DNA of 58,249 nucleotides from Bacteroidia bacterium. GTDB lineage: Bacteria; Bacteroidota; Bacteroidia; B-17B0; Aurantibacillaceae. This document shows positions 8,936-17,508 of this stretch, one piece after another (position 1 is the first letter of the stretch; every line of letters starts with the position of its first letter). The stretch is from contig JAEUTN010000025.1 in assembly GCA_016787895.1 (NCBI GenBank), forward strand, positions 1 through 58,249. The letters run 5' to 3'. A program made the translations under genes and the position numbers. Below the pieces are notes generated by a model. That model was given only the letters and a program-made list of their open reading frames with translations, was not told the DNA's origin and made no database searches.

Positions 8936-9436
8936 GAAGTTTTTTGGCAATTTCTGCCTTGTTGGGCACCATTTCCGACGGAAAATGTCAGGAAACCCTC
9001 ATAGGAAAGTGTTTAATAAACCCATAATTTCGAATGTTTACAAATCTAAATTAAGCCACTTGTACTTTGTTTTTTTGGTCAACTAATCCAAGGATAAGCC
9101 AATTGAATCCTGACGTCTTCCCTATCTATCAAAAGGGAATTAAGTTAGAGGTATCCGAACTTGAATCTCTTTGGCTAAGGTGACAAACAAAGGATTAATT
9201 GAAAAGGTGTAGACTGTATAGAGATAATAAGAGTCATTCATGTTTTGCAAATCCTGGAGAAGAATGAGTGGAGAAAGTTTAAATCTATAGTTGTCATATG
9301 AATACCTTTAACCAAGATTAGTTGATGAGTGGTAGACGCTCAATCAAAAGGACTTGGTGGATACTGGACAGTTTGGTGAATAAACACTACCTTATTAAAA
9401 AAATCAACACATATATTAATCTCAAAAAACAAAATC

Positions 9437-10285
9437 ATGAAAACAACTAAAACTCTAACTATTGTATTACTTCTAATGGCATATACCTACTTAGCCCAAA
9501 TTCCAAACGGAGGTTTTGAAAGCTGGACCAGCGGAAATCCTGACCAATGGGGGACAAGCAATTCAGGTTTATTTCAGCCTGTAACACAAGTAAGTAATAG
9601 TCATGGTGGTGCCAGTGCTATGAAAATGCAACCTATATTATTTAATGGCACTACTTTTGGTCCAATAGCTTATTTAACCGATACAGGTGACCCATTTCCT
9701 TATGCAGGAAGACCAACTTCACTCAGAGGGTGGTGTATTTCCAGCTTTCCCACGGCAGGTAACTATCTTGAAATTACGGGCTCTCTGAAAAAATCCGGTG
9801 CCGTTATTGGAGTCATTAATACTTCGATAACTGCCACGAATAGCGGATATACTGAATTCATCGCCCCGATCTCTTATTTCCAAAGTGGCAACTCCGATTC
9901 TGCTTATATTTCTATTAAAATGTGGAGCACAAATTTTGGCGGGCTTGATCCAAATGCTTTCGTGATTATTGATGACCTTGCGTTTAGTACTGTTGCAACC
10001 GGTATAGACGAGTTCGCATCTCAAAATGGGGAAATGCTTCAGGTTATTGCTGATCCGGTATATGATGTGGCAAAAATTGAATTTAGTAACTCAACAGCTG
10101 GCAGTGTAAAGTTGGTATTTTGCGACTTAAGCGGTAAGGTGATAAAGACTTGCCTCGATCAAAACCAGCCTGCTGGTCAATTCAGGACTTTTGAAAGCCT
10201 TGAAACACTCGAAGAGGGCATTTATTTTGTTAGGTTAGAAACTCCAAGTGGTGTTCGCACCCAAAAGTTTTGTGTTGTCAGGTAA
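9437..10285 (+). CDS. Secreted protein with T9SS type A sorting domain
   Basis: A 282-residue exported protein. It has a signal peptide (MKTTKTLTIVLLLMAYTYLAQ). A beta-sandwich domain follows, starting IPNGGFESWTSGNPDQWGTS and ending FVIIDDLAFST, like the carbohydrate-binding-type modules that open many Bacteroidota secreted proteins. The C-terminal T9SS type A sorting domain is recognisable (VIADPVYDVAKIEFSN ... VFCDLSGKVIK ... LEEGIYFVRL ... TQKFCVV). The usual YPNP is altered to ADPV. No catalytic residues are evident. It stands alone: a 759-bp gap upstream and a strong hairpin at 10300-10329 downstream suggest a monocistronic unit. Likely a surface-exposed or released binding protein. Confidence 0.85.
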   Translation: MKTTKTLTIVLLLMAYTYLAQIPNGGFESWTSGNPDQWGTSNSGLFQPVTQVSNSHGGASAMKMQPILFNGTTFGPIAYLTDTGDPFPYAGRPTSLRGWCISSFPTAGNYLEITGSLKKSGAVIGVINTSITATNSGYTEFIAPISYFQSGNSDSAYISIKMWSTNFGGLDPNAFVIIDDLAFSTVATGIDEFASQNGEMLQVIADPVYDVAKIEFSNSTAGSVKLVFCDLSGKVIKTCLDQNQPAGQFRTFESLETLEEGIYFVRLETPSGVRTQKFCVVR

Positions 10286-10299
10286 TTAGGTTAATTGTG

Positions 10300-10329
10300 C
10301 CCCACATTATTTATAGGAATAGTGTGGGG
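10300..10329 (+). terminator. Hairpin after the T9SS-domain gene
   Basis: Arms 10300-10311 (CCCCACATTATT) and 10318-10329 pair over 12 bp with one wobble, 6-nt loop, 14 bp after the stop. There is no good T-tract, so termination is inferred from position. Confidence 0.5.
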
Positions 10330-10835
10330 TGCTATTAGCGTACACTTGTCCTTCCCTGAACTGAAATTGATTGTTTTTTATAAGGAAATAGGCTGGAAAG
10401 ACTGGAAATGCTTTTTAAACTACTAATAAAGCCATCATTGAACTGTTTTGGAAAACAATTGAAGTGTTACTATACAATAGAATTAAGTCGCCAGGCGTTA
10501 CATAGCAAAAAGGATAGCCAAATAGTTAATAAAAGAATCTATGCCATGATTTAAAATAGATAATACGCCACCTTCACAATACTCCTAATGAAGGTAGCTT
10601 AACGAAGGTAGTCCTTGCATATTTGAAGTGTCTCTTTTTGTTGGCGCCAGTTGGCTGCTATGAGTATTGCACCAATTTTATAATTTTATAAAGGTCTTAC
10701 TTGTCTCAAGAGGCAGAAATTGAGCTCAAAATCCAAGCTACAAAGCCTTGAATGTTCTTATTGATATAAGTTATATCTAATTATGAATATTTTATTAAGG
10801 TGTTATTTTAAAAGAATTCATTTCATTTTATATCG

Positions 10836-10867
10836 TTTTGCATGATTGGTTTAACTTTCTATATTTG
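10836..10867 (+). promoter_or_regulatory. Bacteroidota-type promoter
   Basis: TTTTG (10836-10840), a 19-base spacer, then a perfect TATATTTG (10860-10867). The start codon at 10889 follows about 20 bp later. The longer frame from 10838 would include the promoter itself, so it cannot be the translated start. Confidence 0.7.
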
Positions 10868-10888
10868 TGTAATCCAATTTTAATTATC

Positions 10889-11410
10889 ATGAAAAAAACA
10901 CTTCTGATTTCTGCTTTTTGTCTTTATAGCATATCAACAAATGCGCAAAAGTGCGTAGAAAATCTAGACCCAGTTAGTAATAAAAAGCAAGTCATTTTTG
11001 ATGATGAGAACAAGTTTTACAGTACCAGATTTGAATTAAAAGAAGGAAGACTTCTGCTTACAAAACCATTCTATTATATAGGAGATGTTTCTGTTAAGGT
11101 GCCAACAGGTACAGAGTTTATTTTCAAACTTGAAAATGGCGAGTTAATAACATTAAAAACCATCACAGAAACTATAGGAAAGGGCAGTGTGGATCAGACA
11201 GTTGTTGGTGGAATAATTACTACGTTTAATTTCACATTCGAATTAACTAAAGAACAAGTAAACAAATTTGCAGCTAGCCCAATTATCTTTATCAGAAGAC
11301 CCAAGGTTTCCGAGGGGGGAACAGAAGATTTGGATAAAAAGGATCGTCACGTTAAAAAGAGTAAAGACTCAATGCAAAAAGGAGCTGCGTGCATCATAAC
11401 TTATATGTAA
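10889..11410 (+). CDS. Small secreted protein of unknown function
   Basis: A 173-residue protein from the ATG at 10889, chosen because the promoter -7 box lies at 10860-10867 and because the signal peptide (MKKTLLISAFCLYSISTNAQ) then starts at residue 1. The mature part is beta-rich (FYSTRFELKEGRLLLTKPF, VKVPTGTEFIFKLENGELIT, FTFELTKEQVNKF). It ends in a basic stretch (DKKDRHVKKSKDSMQKG) and a short hydrophobic tail. I do not recognise a family. It sits alone on the plus strand at the edge of the accessory region. A hairpin (11432-11465) follows. Confidence 0.75.
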   Translation: MKKTLLISAFCLYSISTNAQKCVENLDPVSNKKQVIFDDENKFYSTRFELKEGRLLLTKPFYYIGDVSVKVPTGTEFIFKLENGELITLKTITETIGKGSVDQTVVGGIITTFNFTFELTKEQVNKFAASPIIFIRRPKVSEGGTEDLDKKDRHVKKSKDSMQKGAACIITYM

Positions 11411-11431
11411 GATAGTTCTGTAATTCTAATC

Positions 11432-11465
11432 TCGACTTCATGTAAAAGCGCGTTATAGAAGTCGA
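11432..11465 (+). terminator. Perfect 8-bp inverted repeat after the 173-residue gene
   Basis: TCGACTTC (11432-11439) and GAAGTCGA (11458-11465) with an 18-nt loop, 21 bp downstream of the stop. The long loop and lack of a T-tract make it a weak terminator candidate. Confidence 0.3.
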
Positions 11466-11616
11466 ATAGTCATCAAAAGATTGATTCTACCTAAAGAAAG
11501 GGAATTTTGTTCTTTCAGGATGAGACTGAAGTGAACTTAGCCAACTTAGCCTTTGGATACGACCCTGTTCTAAAATAGTTTTAGTTTTTGTGGTAGCTGG
11601 GAAAAAACAAGGTAGT

Positions 11617-13350
11617 TTAATCTTCATAGAATTTTTTACCATCGTAACGGACCCATCCTTTTTCGATATGATTGTAAAGAAAATATCCTTTTTGGCCGCT
11701 ATTCCCCGGAAGTCGTATTAAATTCTTCCCGTCTGGATCAACTTGAAATCCGATTATCGAATCAATGTTAGTATTCTCTGAATATTTATAATTGGGATTG
11801 GGCATCTGTAGCGTAAAAAATTTGTCCGGCCACTGAACGATATTGGAATAAATTTCCGGAAGTAATCTATTCCCCATCAAATCATACAAGCCCATAAGGC
11901 GGTCTTTGTTCGCTGCAATGATGTGCGTTTTCTGATTAGATAGGTATATTGCTCTATATACAGTATCTAAAAGCAATGCTCCCGATAAGCGCATTAATCC
12001 GTTAACCGGATTGAACCGGTCAGGGCTGGTTCCGATAATGTAAGCATCGTGCAATAGTCTTTGTAATCTGTAATATTTTAATGGAATTATTACTTGTCCG
12101 ACCTGGTCAATCATACCATACAATCCATTTTTAGAAACTAAGGCCTGGCCTTTTTCAAATGGAAATCCAGTACTGTACTTGTGAGTATCTGCTTCCAGGA
12201 CTACGTGGCCGTGCTCGTTGATCCAATAAAGCTTGTCGTTTCTTTTTGCGCAGAAAGCGGAGTCGTCATAACCGCTGATTATAAAATCAAAATCCTGCTC
12301 AAAGAGTTTTTTTCCAGACATGTCCACCAGATTTGACCTGTTATCGGAATGTACCAGGTAGACCTTTCCGTTAAAGTTCGGTTTATGTTGAGATGGTATT
12401 TCAGTTTTACCACCCAAGGCAAATGAAATAAATTTTCTGGAAGTATCTTTGGCAACAAAACAGATCAGATTTTTATCACAGTTAATATTTCTTTGAACAG
12501 GTTCAATAAGCACATTCCCTAGACTGTCAAATAGTCCACGACCGAGGGGACCGTAGCCAATTACGTACCCGCTTCGTGGCATACCTTCATAGTTAAATCC
12601 CTTTGGCAATAGCACCCTGCCATTTGTGTCAATAAGGTTATGATAAACTTGTTTAATCCTTTCCCATGGTTTCACCCTTTTTCCGCTCTCAACCCCATAA
12701 TATTTTCGGAAAGAATATTTGAAGATATTTCTCCAGGTCTTTTTTGTGATTGTGATGGAAGAATAGCCACCGTAGAAATCGAAACTACTTCGGTGCCTCG
12801 TACTAAACTTAAATCGGCCCGCGGCATTATAGTATCTTGTTTTAAAAAGGCCCTTACTGATAAAGCCACCACCTTCTGTTACCCGAATAAGACGCAAGTT
12901 TGTTGGTCGCAGGCGCCAGCTGCCGGTAGGCGATAAAAGGCCGATTCGTTTTCCTTTTGAAGCAACTACATATCTGGATTTATGATTCTGTTCAACTTTG
13001 TCAACTTTACAAATAAACTTTCCTGATCTATCGAAAAGGTAATCCCCATCCGGATTTCTGCAAATAATTATTGACGGGTATCTGCTTCCGCAACCGAATA
13101 ATGTACTTTGGTATGCGGGTGCCACTACTTCACTACCGTCTCTGGCAATCACACCATACTTATCGTGCGATTTCACTAACATCAACCCACATTGTTCCAT
13201 GCCGGCGTACTCATATTTTGGTTCAATAACCATAACGCCATTGCTGTCCGCATACCCCCATAAATTGCCTTTTCGGTAAGGGATGAGTCGTTGCGAGTAT
13301 AAAACGCTTGCAAAAAGTAAAGTGAATATAACCAGAGATTTTTTTGCCAA
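11617..13350 (-). CDS. WG-repeat secreted protein (paralogue of 34332-36131)
   Basis: A 577-residue exported protein with signal peptide MAKKSLVIFTLLFASVLYSQ. The mature part is made of WG repeats (KGNLWGYADSNGVMVIEPKYEYAG, KYGVIARDGSEVVAPAYQ, GLYGMIDQVGQVIIPLKYY, RLMGLYDLMGNRLLPEIYS), in which a G-Y/M/V-x-D turn is followed by a hydrophobic strand. WG repeats are thought to form beta-rich binding surfaces and no enzymatic role is known. It shares the 19-residue start QRLIPYRKGNLWGYADSNG and overall architecture with the protein at 34332-36131, so the two are paralogues. It is the first of a run of minus-strand genes separated by palindromic elements. Ligand unknown. Confidence 0.85.
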   Translation of the reverse strand: MAKKSLVIFTLLFASVLYSQRLIPYRKGNLWGYADSNGVMVIEPKYEYAGMEQCGLMLVKSHDKYGVIARDGSEVVAPAYQSTLFGCGSRYPSIIICRNPDGDYLFDRSGKFICKVDKVEQNHKSRYVVASKGKRIGLLSPTGSWRLRPTNLRLIRVTEGGGFISKGLFKTRYYNAAGRFKFSTRHRSSFDFYGGYSSITITKKTWRNIFKYSFRKYYGVESGKRVKPWERIKQVYHNLIDTNGRVLLPKGFNYEGMPRSGYVIGYGPLGRGLFDSLGNVLIEPVQRNINCDKNLICFVAKDTSRKFISFALGGKTEIPSQHKPNFNGKVYLVHSDNRSNLVDMSGKKLFEQDFDFIISGYDDSAFCAKRNDKLYWINEHGHVVLEADTHKYSTGFPFEKGQALVSKNGLYGMIDQVGQVIIPLKYYRLQRLLHDAYIIGTSPDRFNPVNGLMRLSGALLLDTVYRAIYLSNQKTHIIAANKDRLMGLYDLMGNRLLPEIYSNIVQWPDKFFTLQMPNPNYKYSENTNIDSIIGFQVDPDGKNLIRLPGNSGQKGYFLYNHIEKGWVRYDGKKFYED

Positions 13351-13435
13351 TTCTCAAGAAGTTTAGCATTGCTGATTTAAAGAAACGTATTATTTCCGTG
13401 TGTTTTTTTGGCTGTTCGTAATTAACAAGAAGTTG

Positions 13436-13514
13436 CATTGTCCGCCGAAACTTTGTGACAGGAAAATAAATGAACAAAGCGAAGGCGGGTCCTGGTAGCG
13501 CCACTTGGCTGTTA
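13436..13514 (-). repeat. Half copy of the cassette-boundary element
   Basis: A 79-bp segment about 85-90% identical to 16269-16347, starting CATTGTCCG and ending GGCTGTTA on the plus strand. The matching left arm seen at 16135-16155 is absent here, so this copy looks truncated. It lies between the WG gene and the lipoprotein gene. Confidence 0.6.
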
Positions 13515-13572
13515 TGTTTAGTGCGCCCTTCAACAATTTTGTCCTGATGTCTGTTTGATAAAATGTCATTAT

Positions 13573-14394
13573 TTAGTGGCATTCGTATGTATATTTTATA
13601 AAATTGAGAGGTCCCAATCTATAAATTTCCATAAGGCCATTCGCGTTATTTATATAGTCAATTGAGCGTAAGTCTGTATAGTTTCCATCTTTTGTATAAA
13701 GCAGGATTTCTTCGCGAATCAAATGACCTTGTTTGTCATAAATAAAGGATTCCTTAGAAATAACAGAGGCGGGATTCGGCCGAGTTAAGGTTTTCGATAC
13801 GACCTGTTTCCTGTCGTTATAAACGTATGAAGTTTTCCTACGAAACGCATTGATTTCAAATATTAATAATCCATCAGAATTATAAATCAACGTATCGTAG
13901 ATTACCTTCTGTTCATTTGGTTTGTTTCTGTAAAAACTGATTCTTTCTTCTTTCGAGAGTACAGTCGTGTCATTCAAATATTCTCTCGTTGTTATAATCT
14001 TCATGTAGCGTTGATACCCGGAATATTTTCCTTCTTCAAATGTGTAGTGATTTTTGACTTTGGTCACAAGCTTGTTCGTTTTATCATAAATAAAAAATGT
14101 CGTGTCGGTCTGAGCATCATCTCCATATATGACATGGATGCTCTCTGTTAGCAATTTATCCCTGTAAAAGTATTTAGCAATACACCTTTGATTAGCGAAT
14201 TCAGCAACTAGGTTACCAATAGAGTCATATTGTCTTATACCGCATTGCCCTTCCTTTTTTGAGCTATCAATCATACAGGCTATAATCTTCTTTATCTTAT
14301 ATTTTCTGATAAGACTGTCAGGTGCGATTTGATAAGTTTGACACGATAGTAAGAACCTAAATAGAAGTAATAAAAAAACTAGAGAAGTTTTCAT
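13573..14394 (-). CDS. Putative lipoprotein with YD/RHS-like repeats
   Basis: A 273-residue protein from the ATG at 14394 (MKTSLVFLLLLFRFLLSCQT). The hydrophobic leader followed by LLSC suggests a lipoprotein signal, although this is not a perfect lipobox. The mature part contains short repeats with a Y-x-Y/N-D-x turn: IRQYDSIGNLVAEF, TFFIYDKTNKLVTKV, TLIYNSDGLLIFEI, SYVYNDRKQVVSKT, SFIYDKQGHLIREE, SIDYINNANGLMEI. This is similar to RHS/YD repeats of carbohydrate- or protein-binding shells. No enzymatic residues are seen. It is flanked by palindromic elements on both sides (13436-13514, 14476-14592), like a single-gene cassette. Function unknown. Confidence 0.7.
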   Translation of the reverse strand: MKTSLVFLLLLFRFLLSCQTYQIAPDSLIRKYKIKKIIACMIDSSKKEGQCGIRQYDSIGNLVAEFANQRCIAKYFYRDKLLTESIHVIYGDDAQTDTTFFIYDKTNKLVTKVKNHYTFEEGKYSGYQRYMKIITTREYLNDTTVLSKEERISFYRNKPNEQKVIYDTLIYNSDGLLIFEINAFRRKTSYVYNDRKQVVSKTLTRPNPASVISKESFIYDKQGHLIREEILLYTKDGNYTDLRSIDYINNANGLMEIYRLGPLNFIKYTYECH

Positions 14395-14475
14395 GATTGT
14401 AACTTGTCGTTCATTGTATGTCATTTTTCAATGAAATGCTATACTGTCCTCAGGGCGCATGCAGCATATCGATTT

Positions 14476-14592
14476 GCAGATTTGCGATGGGCGGGCTTTT
14501 CACCACAAATGTTTATACGGAGCACTGAACTTTCGGCTACCACAAAACTGTCTGCGGAGAACGAAACCCCGCCTATTGCAAATGTGCTGTTA
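14476..14592 (-). repeat. Palindromic cassette-boundary element (attC-like)
   Basis: Imperfect 25-bp inverted arms at 14476-14500 and 14563-14587 (about 21 of 25 positions match) surround a 62-bp middle. On the minus strand the element starts TAACAGC immediately after the ATPase gene, as do the elements at 17375-17464 and 16135-16347. The opposite end is degenerate. It fills most of the gap between the ATPase/nuclease gene and the lipoprotein gene. Confidence 0.55.
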
Positions 14593-14599
14593 TAAGCTG

Positions 14600-16117
14600 T
14601 TAAATATCCAAGTCCTTCACATATTCCATGATTTTTTCTAGAATATATTTTTGAATATGTCCTGGTGATAATGTATTCTGTTTAGTTTCCGTTTCACCTT
14701 CAATTTTTGTTCCTGTCGATCGCCAAGTTACTTCGATGCAAACAACTTCTTTTGGATTCAACTCGACAAGAATGTCTGGCTTCAAACTGGTGCCCGTTAA
14801 CGATTGTTTTTCACACTTAATAGCAAAATCTTTAAACCCATCTTCTGTCAGTACTGATTCAATTGCCTTAGAGATTGCTTTGTTTAACTCTTTATCTTGC
14901 GACTTTGCTTTTTGTTGTACTCTTATGTACTCATTTTGAGTATCAGACTTGGTGGATCTCTCGCTCCGCTTTGATGAGTCTGTTTGGTCAGTTAATGCAA
15001 TATACAAACTTGCTCTTCTAACTAAATCAACACAAATACTTCTTTGCTCGGTTTTCTTTTTAAGGGCCTCTTTTGCCGTGTCCGACCCAAAAACCCTTAT
15101 TGCGGATAAAACAAAATTTGGCGACAGATGAAAAAGACGAACATCAAGAAATCTAAAAAGGAAACCAGCCTCTGCCCTTCTTTTTCTCCAATCATTTAAA
15201 TACGCACTTGTGTTTTCCGGATCATCTAAAAATGCGCAAACGCGGTCAATATCAACTTTCCCTTCAATTCCCTGCGTGAGCGATCTAACTGTACGATCTA
15301 ATTCGGTTGTTGAATCTCCCGTAAGAACTATCCATATTTTCGGTTTAACTTTTTCTTCCAGTATTTTCCATTTACTCTCATTCATTTCATAAGCTAGCTT
15401 TTCAATTTGTGAGTAAAAAGACCCAATGGTGGCACAATTACTTAACAAACTGGCTGCTGCAGCCTTTGTGATTCCGTATGACTCAATCGTTTCACCATTA
15501 TTTAAGCTTCTAACCGTGTCATCCGCAACTTCAAAGTAATCTCTCTTTGGTAGCCCAATAAAATTGTAAATTGGTCCCTCCGTTGGACTAAGGCTTTCCT
15601 TTCCCACTTCCCATGCAACATCTGAAATTAATTTACACGAAACACTGTCAGTTATAGGCCATACAATTAAGACTGCTCCTTCAGCTTTCCGGAATAGAAT
15701 TCTCAAACTTTCAAAAAAGACCTGTAACTCCTCCTTTGCTACTTTCGGATTGTCTCGATCATCAATAATATAGATTCTTTTTTCGGTGAAATGAGCATCA
15801 TTCACAATTTGATTGATTATATCTTGAAAGGAGTTATTTGCATCAAATGAGTGAACTCGAATATTTTTAAAAAAATTTGAAAGAGTTCGTAGGAAAGTGG
15901 TTTTACCCGAACCAGATTCACCAAAAAAAAGTTGAAACTGACCAACTCCCCCTACATGGATTTTGCCAAGCAAGTTTTGTATCTGTTCATTTGCAGTATC
16001 AATTTTCTTGACAATTTTAGTAATCTCTGCTCCCTTTTCAGAGGCTTTTCTTTCTAGCAACTCATATCTCTTCGGGAGGATAAGAGGGTCGGTTATGAAC
16101 GATAAGTTTAATTGCAT
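14600..16117 (-). CDS. P-loop ATPase with C-terminal nuclease-like domain (candidate defence protein)
   Basis: A 505-residue cytoplasmic protein without a signal peptide. It starts with a helical, coiled-coil-like segment (about 15-50). A P-loop NTPase core has Walker A GESGSGKT at 66-73 and a Walker B-like RIYIIDDRDN at about 113-122. A mostly helical middle follows. The C-terminus reads SLKPDILVELNPKEVVCIEV then TWR, which matches the P-D...E-x-x strand layout of PD-(D/E)XK nucleases, but the expected Lys after the Glu is replaced by Thr. It may therefore be an inactive fold, use a migrated Lys, or be a different fold. I recognise no named family. Its position as a single-gene unit between two palindromic elements, and the ATPase/nuclease combination, suggest an accessory function such as phage defence. 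This is inference. Confidence 0.7.
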   Translation of the reverse strand: MQLNLSFITDPLILPKRYELLERKASEKGAEITKIVKKIDTANEQIQNLLGKIHVGGVGQFQLFFGESGSGKTTFLRTLSNFFKNIRVHSFDANNSFQDIINQIVNDAHFTEKRIYIIDDRDNPKVAKEELQVFFESLRILFRKAEGAVLIVWPITDSVSCKLISDVAWEVGKESLSPTEGPIYNFIGLPKRDYFEVADDTVRSLNNGETIESYGITKAAAASLLSNCATIGSFYSQIEKLAYEMNESKWKILEEKVKPKIWIVLTGDSTTELDRTVRSLTQGIEGKVDIDRVCAFLDDPENTSAYLNDWRKRRAEAGFLFRFLDVRLFHLSPNFVLSAIRVFGSDTAKEALKKKTEQRSICVDLVRRASLYIALTDQTDSSKRSERSTKSDTQNEYIRVQQKAKSQDKELNKAISKAIESVLTEDGFKDFAIKCEKQSLTGTSLKPDILVELNPKEVVCIEVTWRSTGTKIEGETETKQNTLSPGHIQKYILEKIMEYVKDLDI

Positions 16118-16433
16118 ATATTTTTAATTGCTTATAACGTTTCGCCAACTGGCGCTCGCTTGCTTAAAGAGAACCAGTCGGATTTAAAGATAGAAAATTT
16201 GTTCGGATGCAAAAAAACCCGCCGCTGGTGGACCACTTTAATAAACAGGGCCTGCTTACGAGATATTTCATTGTCCGTCGAAACTTTGTGACAGGAAAAT
16301 AAATGAACAATGCGAAGGCGAATCCCGGAGGCGCTAGTTGGCTGTTACCTGCTGACGTTACTATCAGTATAGACTTAATTTATTATAGCAGTATTAACAC
16401 AAATTGGTAGGTGCATGGTAGTTGATTCCAACT
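16118..16433. other. 316-bp gap between cassette genes
   Basis: Almost wholly occupied by the palindromic element 16135-16347. The remaining 86 bp before the OmpA-like gene stop contains no recognisable feature. Confidence 0.5.
16135..16347 (-). repeat. Palindromic cassette-boundary element (attC-like, long form)
   Basis: Outer arms TAACGTTTCGCCAACTGGCG at 16135-16154 and GCGCTAGTTGGCTGTTA at 16331-16347 are inverted copies (GCCAACTGGCGC against GCCAACTAGCGC). In the gene direction (minus strand) it starts TAACAGC and ends AACGTTA, the same as the element at 17375-17464. Its right part (16269-16347) is repeated at 13436-13514. At 213 bp it is longer than usual attC sites. Confidence 0.6.
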
Positions 16434-17348
16434 TTATTCCAAAATGCGAAATGTCACAACTCTGAGACAAGGTGGTGGCCACTCGAATTTAGATATTAGT
16501 CTATAATATTCGAGGGCAGGCCTATTATTGTTCAACCAGCCGAACCATTGTAACACTTCATCATCGCTTCGGCCTAGTTTCCAATCGTTAATTATACGTT
16601 TTGAAACGGAATCTCCGTCGGCAACTATTTTGATTCGGTTTTTTGGCACTCCATAGGTTGTGAGTTTTTCCGCTACGAATTGTGCTCGAACTAGTGAAAG
16701 TTCAAAGGGACTAGTTTCTTCCCAGGCATTTCCACGGATTTCTATTTTTTTGTTAGGGTTACCATCTAGAAACGAGCTCACAATGCATAGCGAATTATGC
16801 AGCGTATAATATAAATCAAGAGAATCATGGGCCACTTGTAATTTATTTTTCATGAATCTCACTTCCAATAGTCCCCAAATTCTCGCACCTTTTTTTTCAA
16901 GTACAAAATCTAATTTTACTGGTTTATTGTCTAGTATATTTGCCGTTTTAGCTTCGCCTGAATAAAAATGTGGTTCATTATACCAAAGTATTTCACATTT
17001 GACGGGTTTTCTTGGAAAGGCTTTGTTATAGGCTAATGTATCTTGGTAAACGTAAACGCAAACTGTCCGATTAAAAATACTATCTAAATCCAATAAAAAT
17101 TCGTAGTGTCCGGAACTGTCACAGGATATTGTCTTGCTGAGAGGCCCATAAGGGAATGCACTGAATTTTGCCCTAAAAAAGGTCATATTCTCATTTGGTT
17201 GTGAACACTTTATTGTGCCATGTATTCTTACGTAAATGCGTTGAGAGTTCATCTCAAAACACCAAAGAAATATCAGTAACAGGGATGTTACTCGACAAAT
17301 CTTCTTCTTCTTGAAAACTTTGAGGGTATTGTGGTCTTCTAAAGTCAT
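16434..17348 (-). CDS. Exported protein with OmpA-like C-terminal domain
   Basis: A 304-residue protein with an N-terminal hydrophobic segment (CRVTSLLLIFLWCFEMNSQ) after a basic stretch, consistent with a signal peptide if the start lies a little inside the frame. The middle is beta-rich (SGHYEFLLDLDSIFN, VKLDFVLEKKGARIWG). The C-terminal part has the OmpA/Pal-like layout: KKIEIRGNAWEETSPFELSL then VRAQFVAEKLTTYGVPKNRI. This corresponds to the beta strand, the N/L-S-x-x-R-A helix and the G-hydrophobic-RI segment that contact peptidoglycan. Family knowledge suggests anchoring to the cell wall from the outer membrane or periplasm. The OmpA domain is short and divergent. It is flanked by palindromic elements at 16135-16347 and 17375-17464. 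Confidence 0.65.
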   Translation of the reverse strand: MTLEDHNTLKVFKKKKICRVTSLLLIFLWCFEMNSQRIYVRIHGTIKCSQPNENMTFFRAKFSAFPYGPLSKTISCDSSGHYEFLLDLDSIFNRTVCVYVYQDTLAYNKAFPRKPVKCEILWYNEPHFYSGEAKTANILDNKPVKLDFVLEKKGARIWGLLEVRFMKNKLQVAHDSLDLYYTLHNSLCIVSSFLDGNPNKKIEIRGNAWEETSPFELSLVRAQFVAEKLTTYGVPKNRIKIVADGDSVSKRIINDWKLGRSDDEVLQWFGWLNNNRPALEYYRLISKFEWPPPCLRVVTFRILE

Positions 17349-17374
17349 TCTGTCTGTCCGGTAACGTTTGCAGG

Positions 17375-17464
17375 TAACGTTTGGCGGCCTTGCGCCGTTT
17401 TTTGCAATCTCAAGTTATGCATTTGAGCGTTAATGCGCAAAAAATGGTCGCAAGGGTGCTGTTA
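17375..17464 (-). repeat. Palindromic cassette-boundary element (attC-like, 90 bp)
   Basis: Arms TAACGTTTGGCGGCCTTGCG (17375-17394) and CGCAAGGGTGCTGTTA (17449-17464). Inner arms GCCGTTTTTTGC and GCGCAAAAAATGG extend the pairing. On the minus strand it reads TAACAGCACCCTTGCG ... CCAAACGTTA, and its 90-bp length is in the range of integron attC sites. A second partial left end, GTAACGTTTG, lies at 17361-17370. Confidence 0.6.
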
Positions 17465-17484
17465 GTGGTTGTAGCCGCCACACA

Positions 17485-17506
17485 GGACACGTCTTGGTAC
17501 GTGTCC
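17485..17506 (-). terminator. Hairpin directly after the two-gene unit
   Basis: GGACACGT (17485-17492) and ACGTGTCC (17499-17506) form a perfect 8-bp stem with a 6-nt loop, two bases after the stop of the 95-residue gene. No T-tract follows on the minus strand. Confidence 0.4.
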
Positions 17507-17508
17507 GC

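Larger units (their letters stand above)
8678..9436. other. 759-bp intergenic region between divergent transcription units
   Basis: No convincing gene. It contains the candidate minus-strand promoter near 8740 and the paired TGTCG palindromes at 8900-8935. A 40-50 codon open frame starting at 8884 runs over the palindromes but has no other support. The rest (9040-9430) is AT-rich, without recognisable signals apart from a poly-A-rich leader before the gene at 9437. Confidence 0.5.
10286..10888. other. 603-bp non-coding region
   Basis: Holds the hairpin at 10300-10329, a short segment at 10640-10662 resembling the right end of the cassette-boundary elements further on (GGCGCCAGTTGGCTGCTATG), and the promoter of the next gene at 10836-10867. 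I see no coding sequence. Confidence 0.5.

Noticed and set aside
8884..9026. Small plus-strand frame MSLREMSKKRHEMSKYDR... covering the palindromes
   Set aside because: No promoter or family support; the in-frame 7-codon repeat is equally explained by the tandem palindromes. Kept as an alternative reading only.
13223..13582. 119-residue minus-strand frame between the WG and lipoprotein genes
   Set aside because: Runs through the 79-bp repeat and overlaps the WG start in another frame; no protein character.
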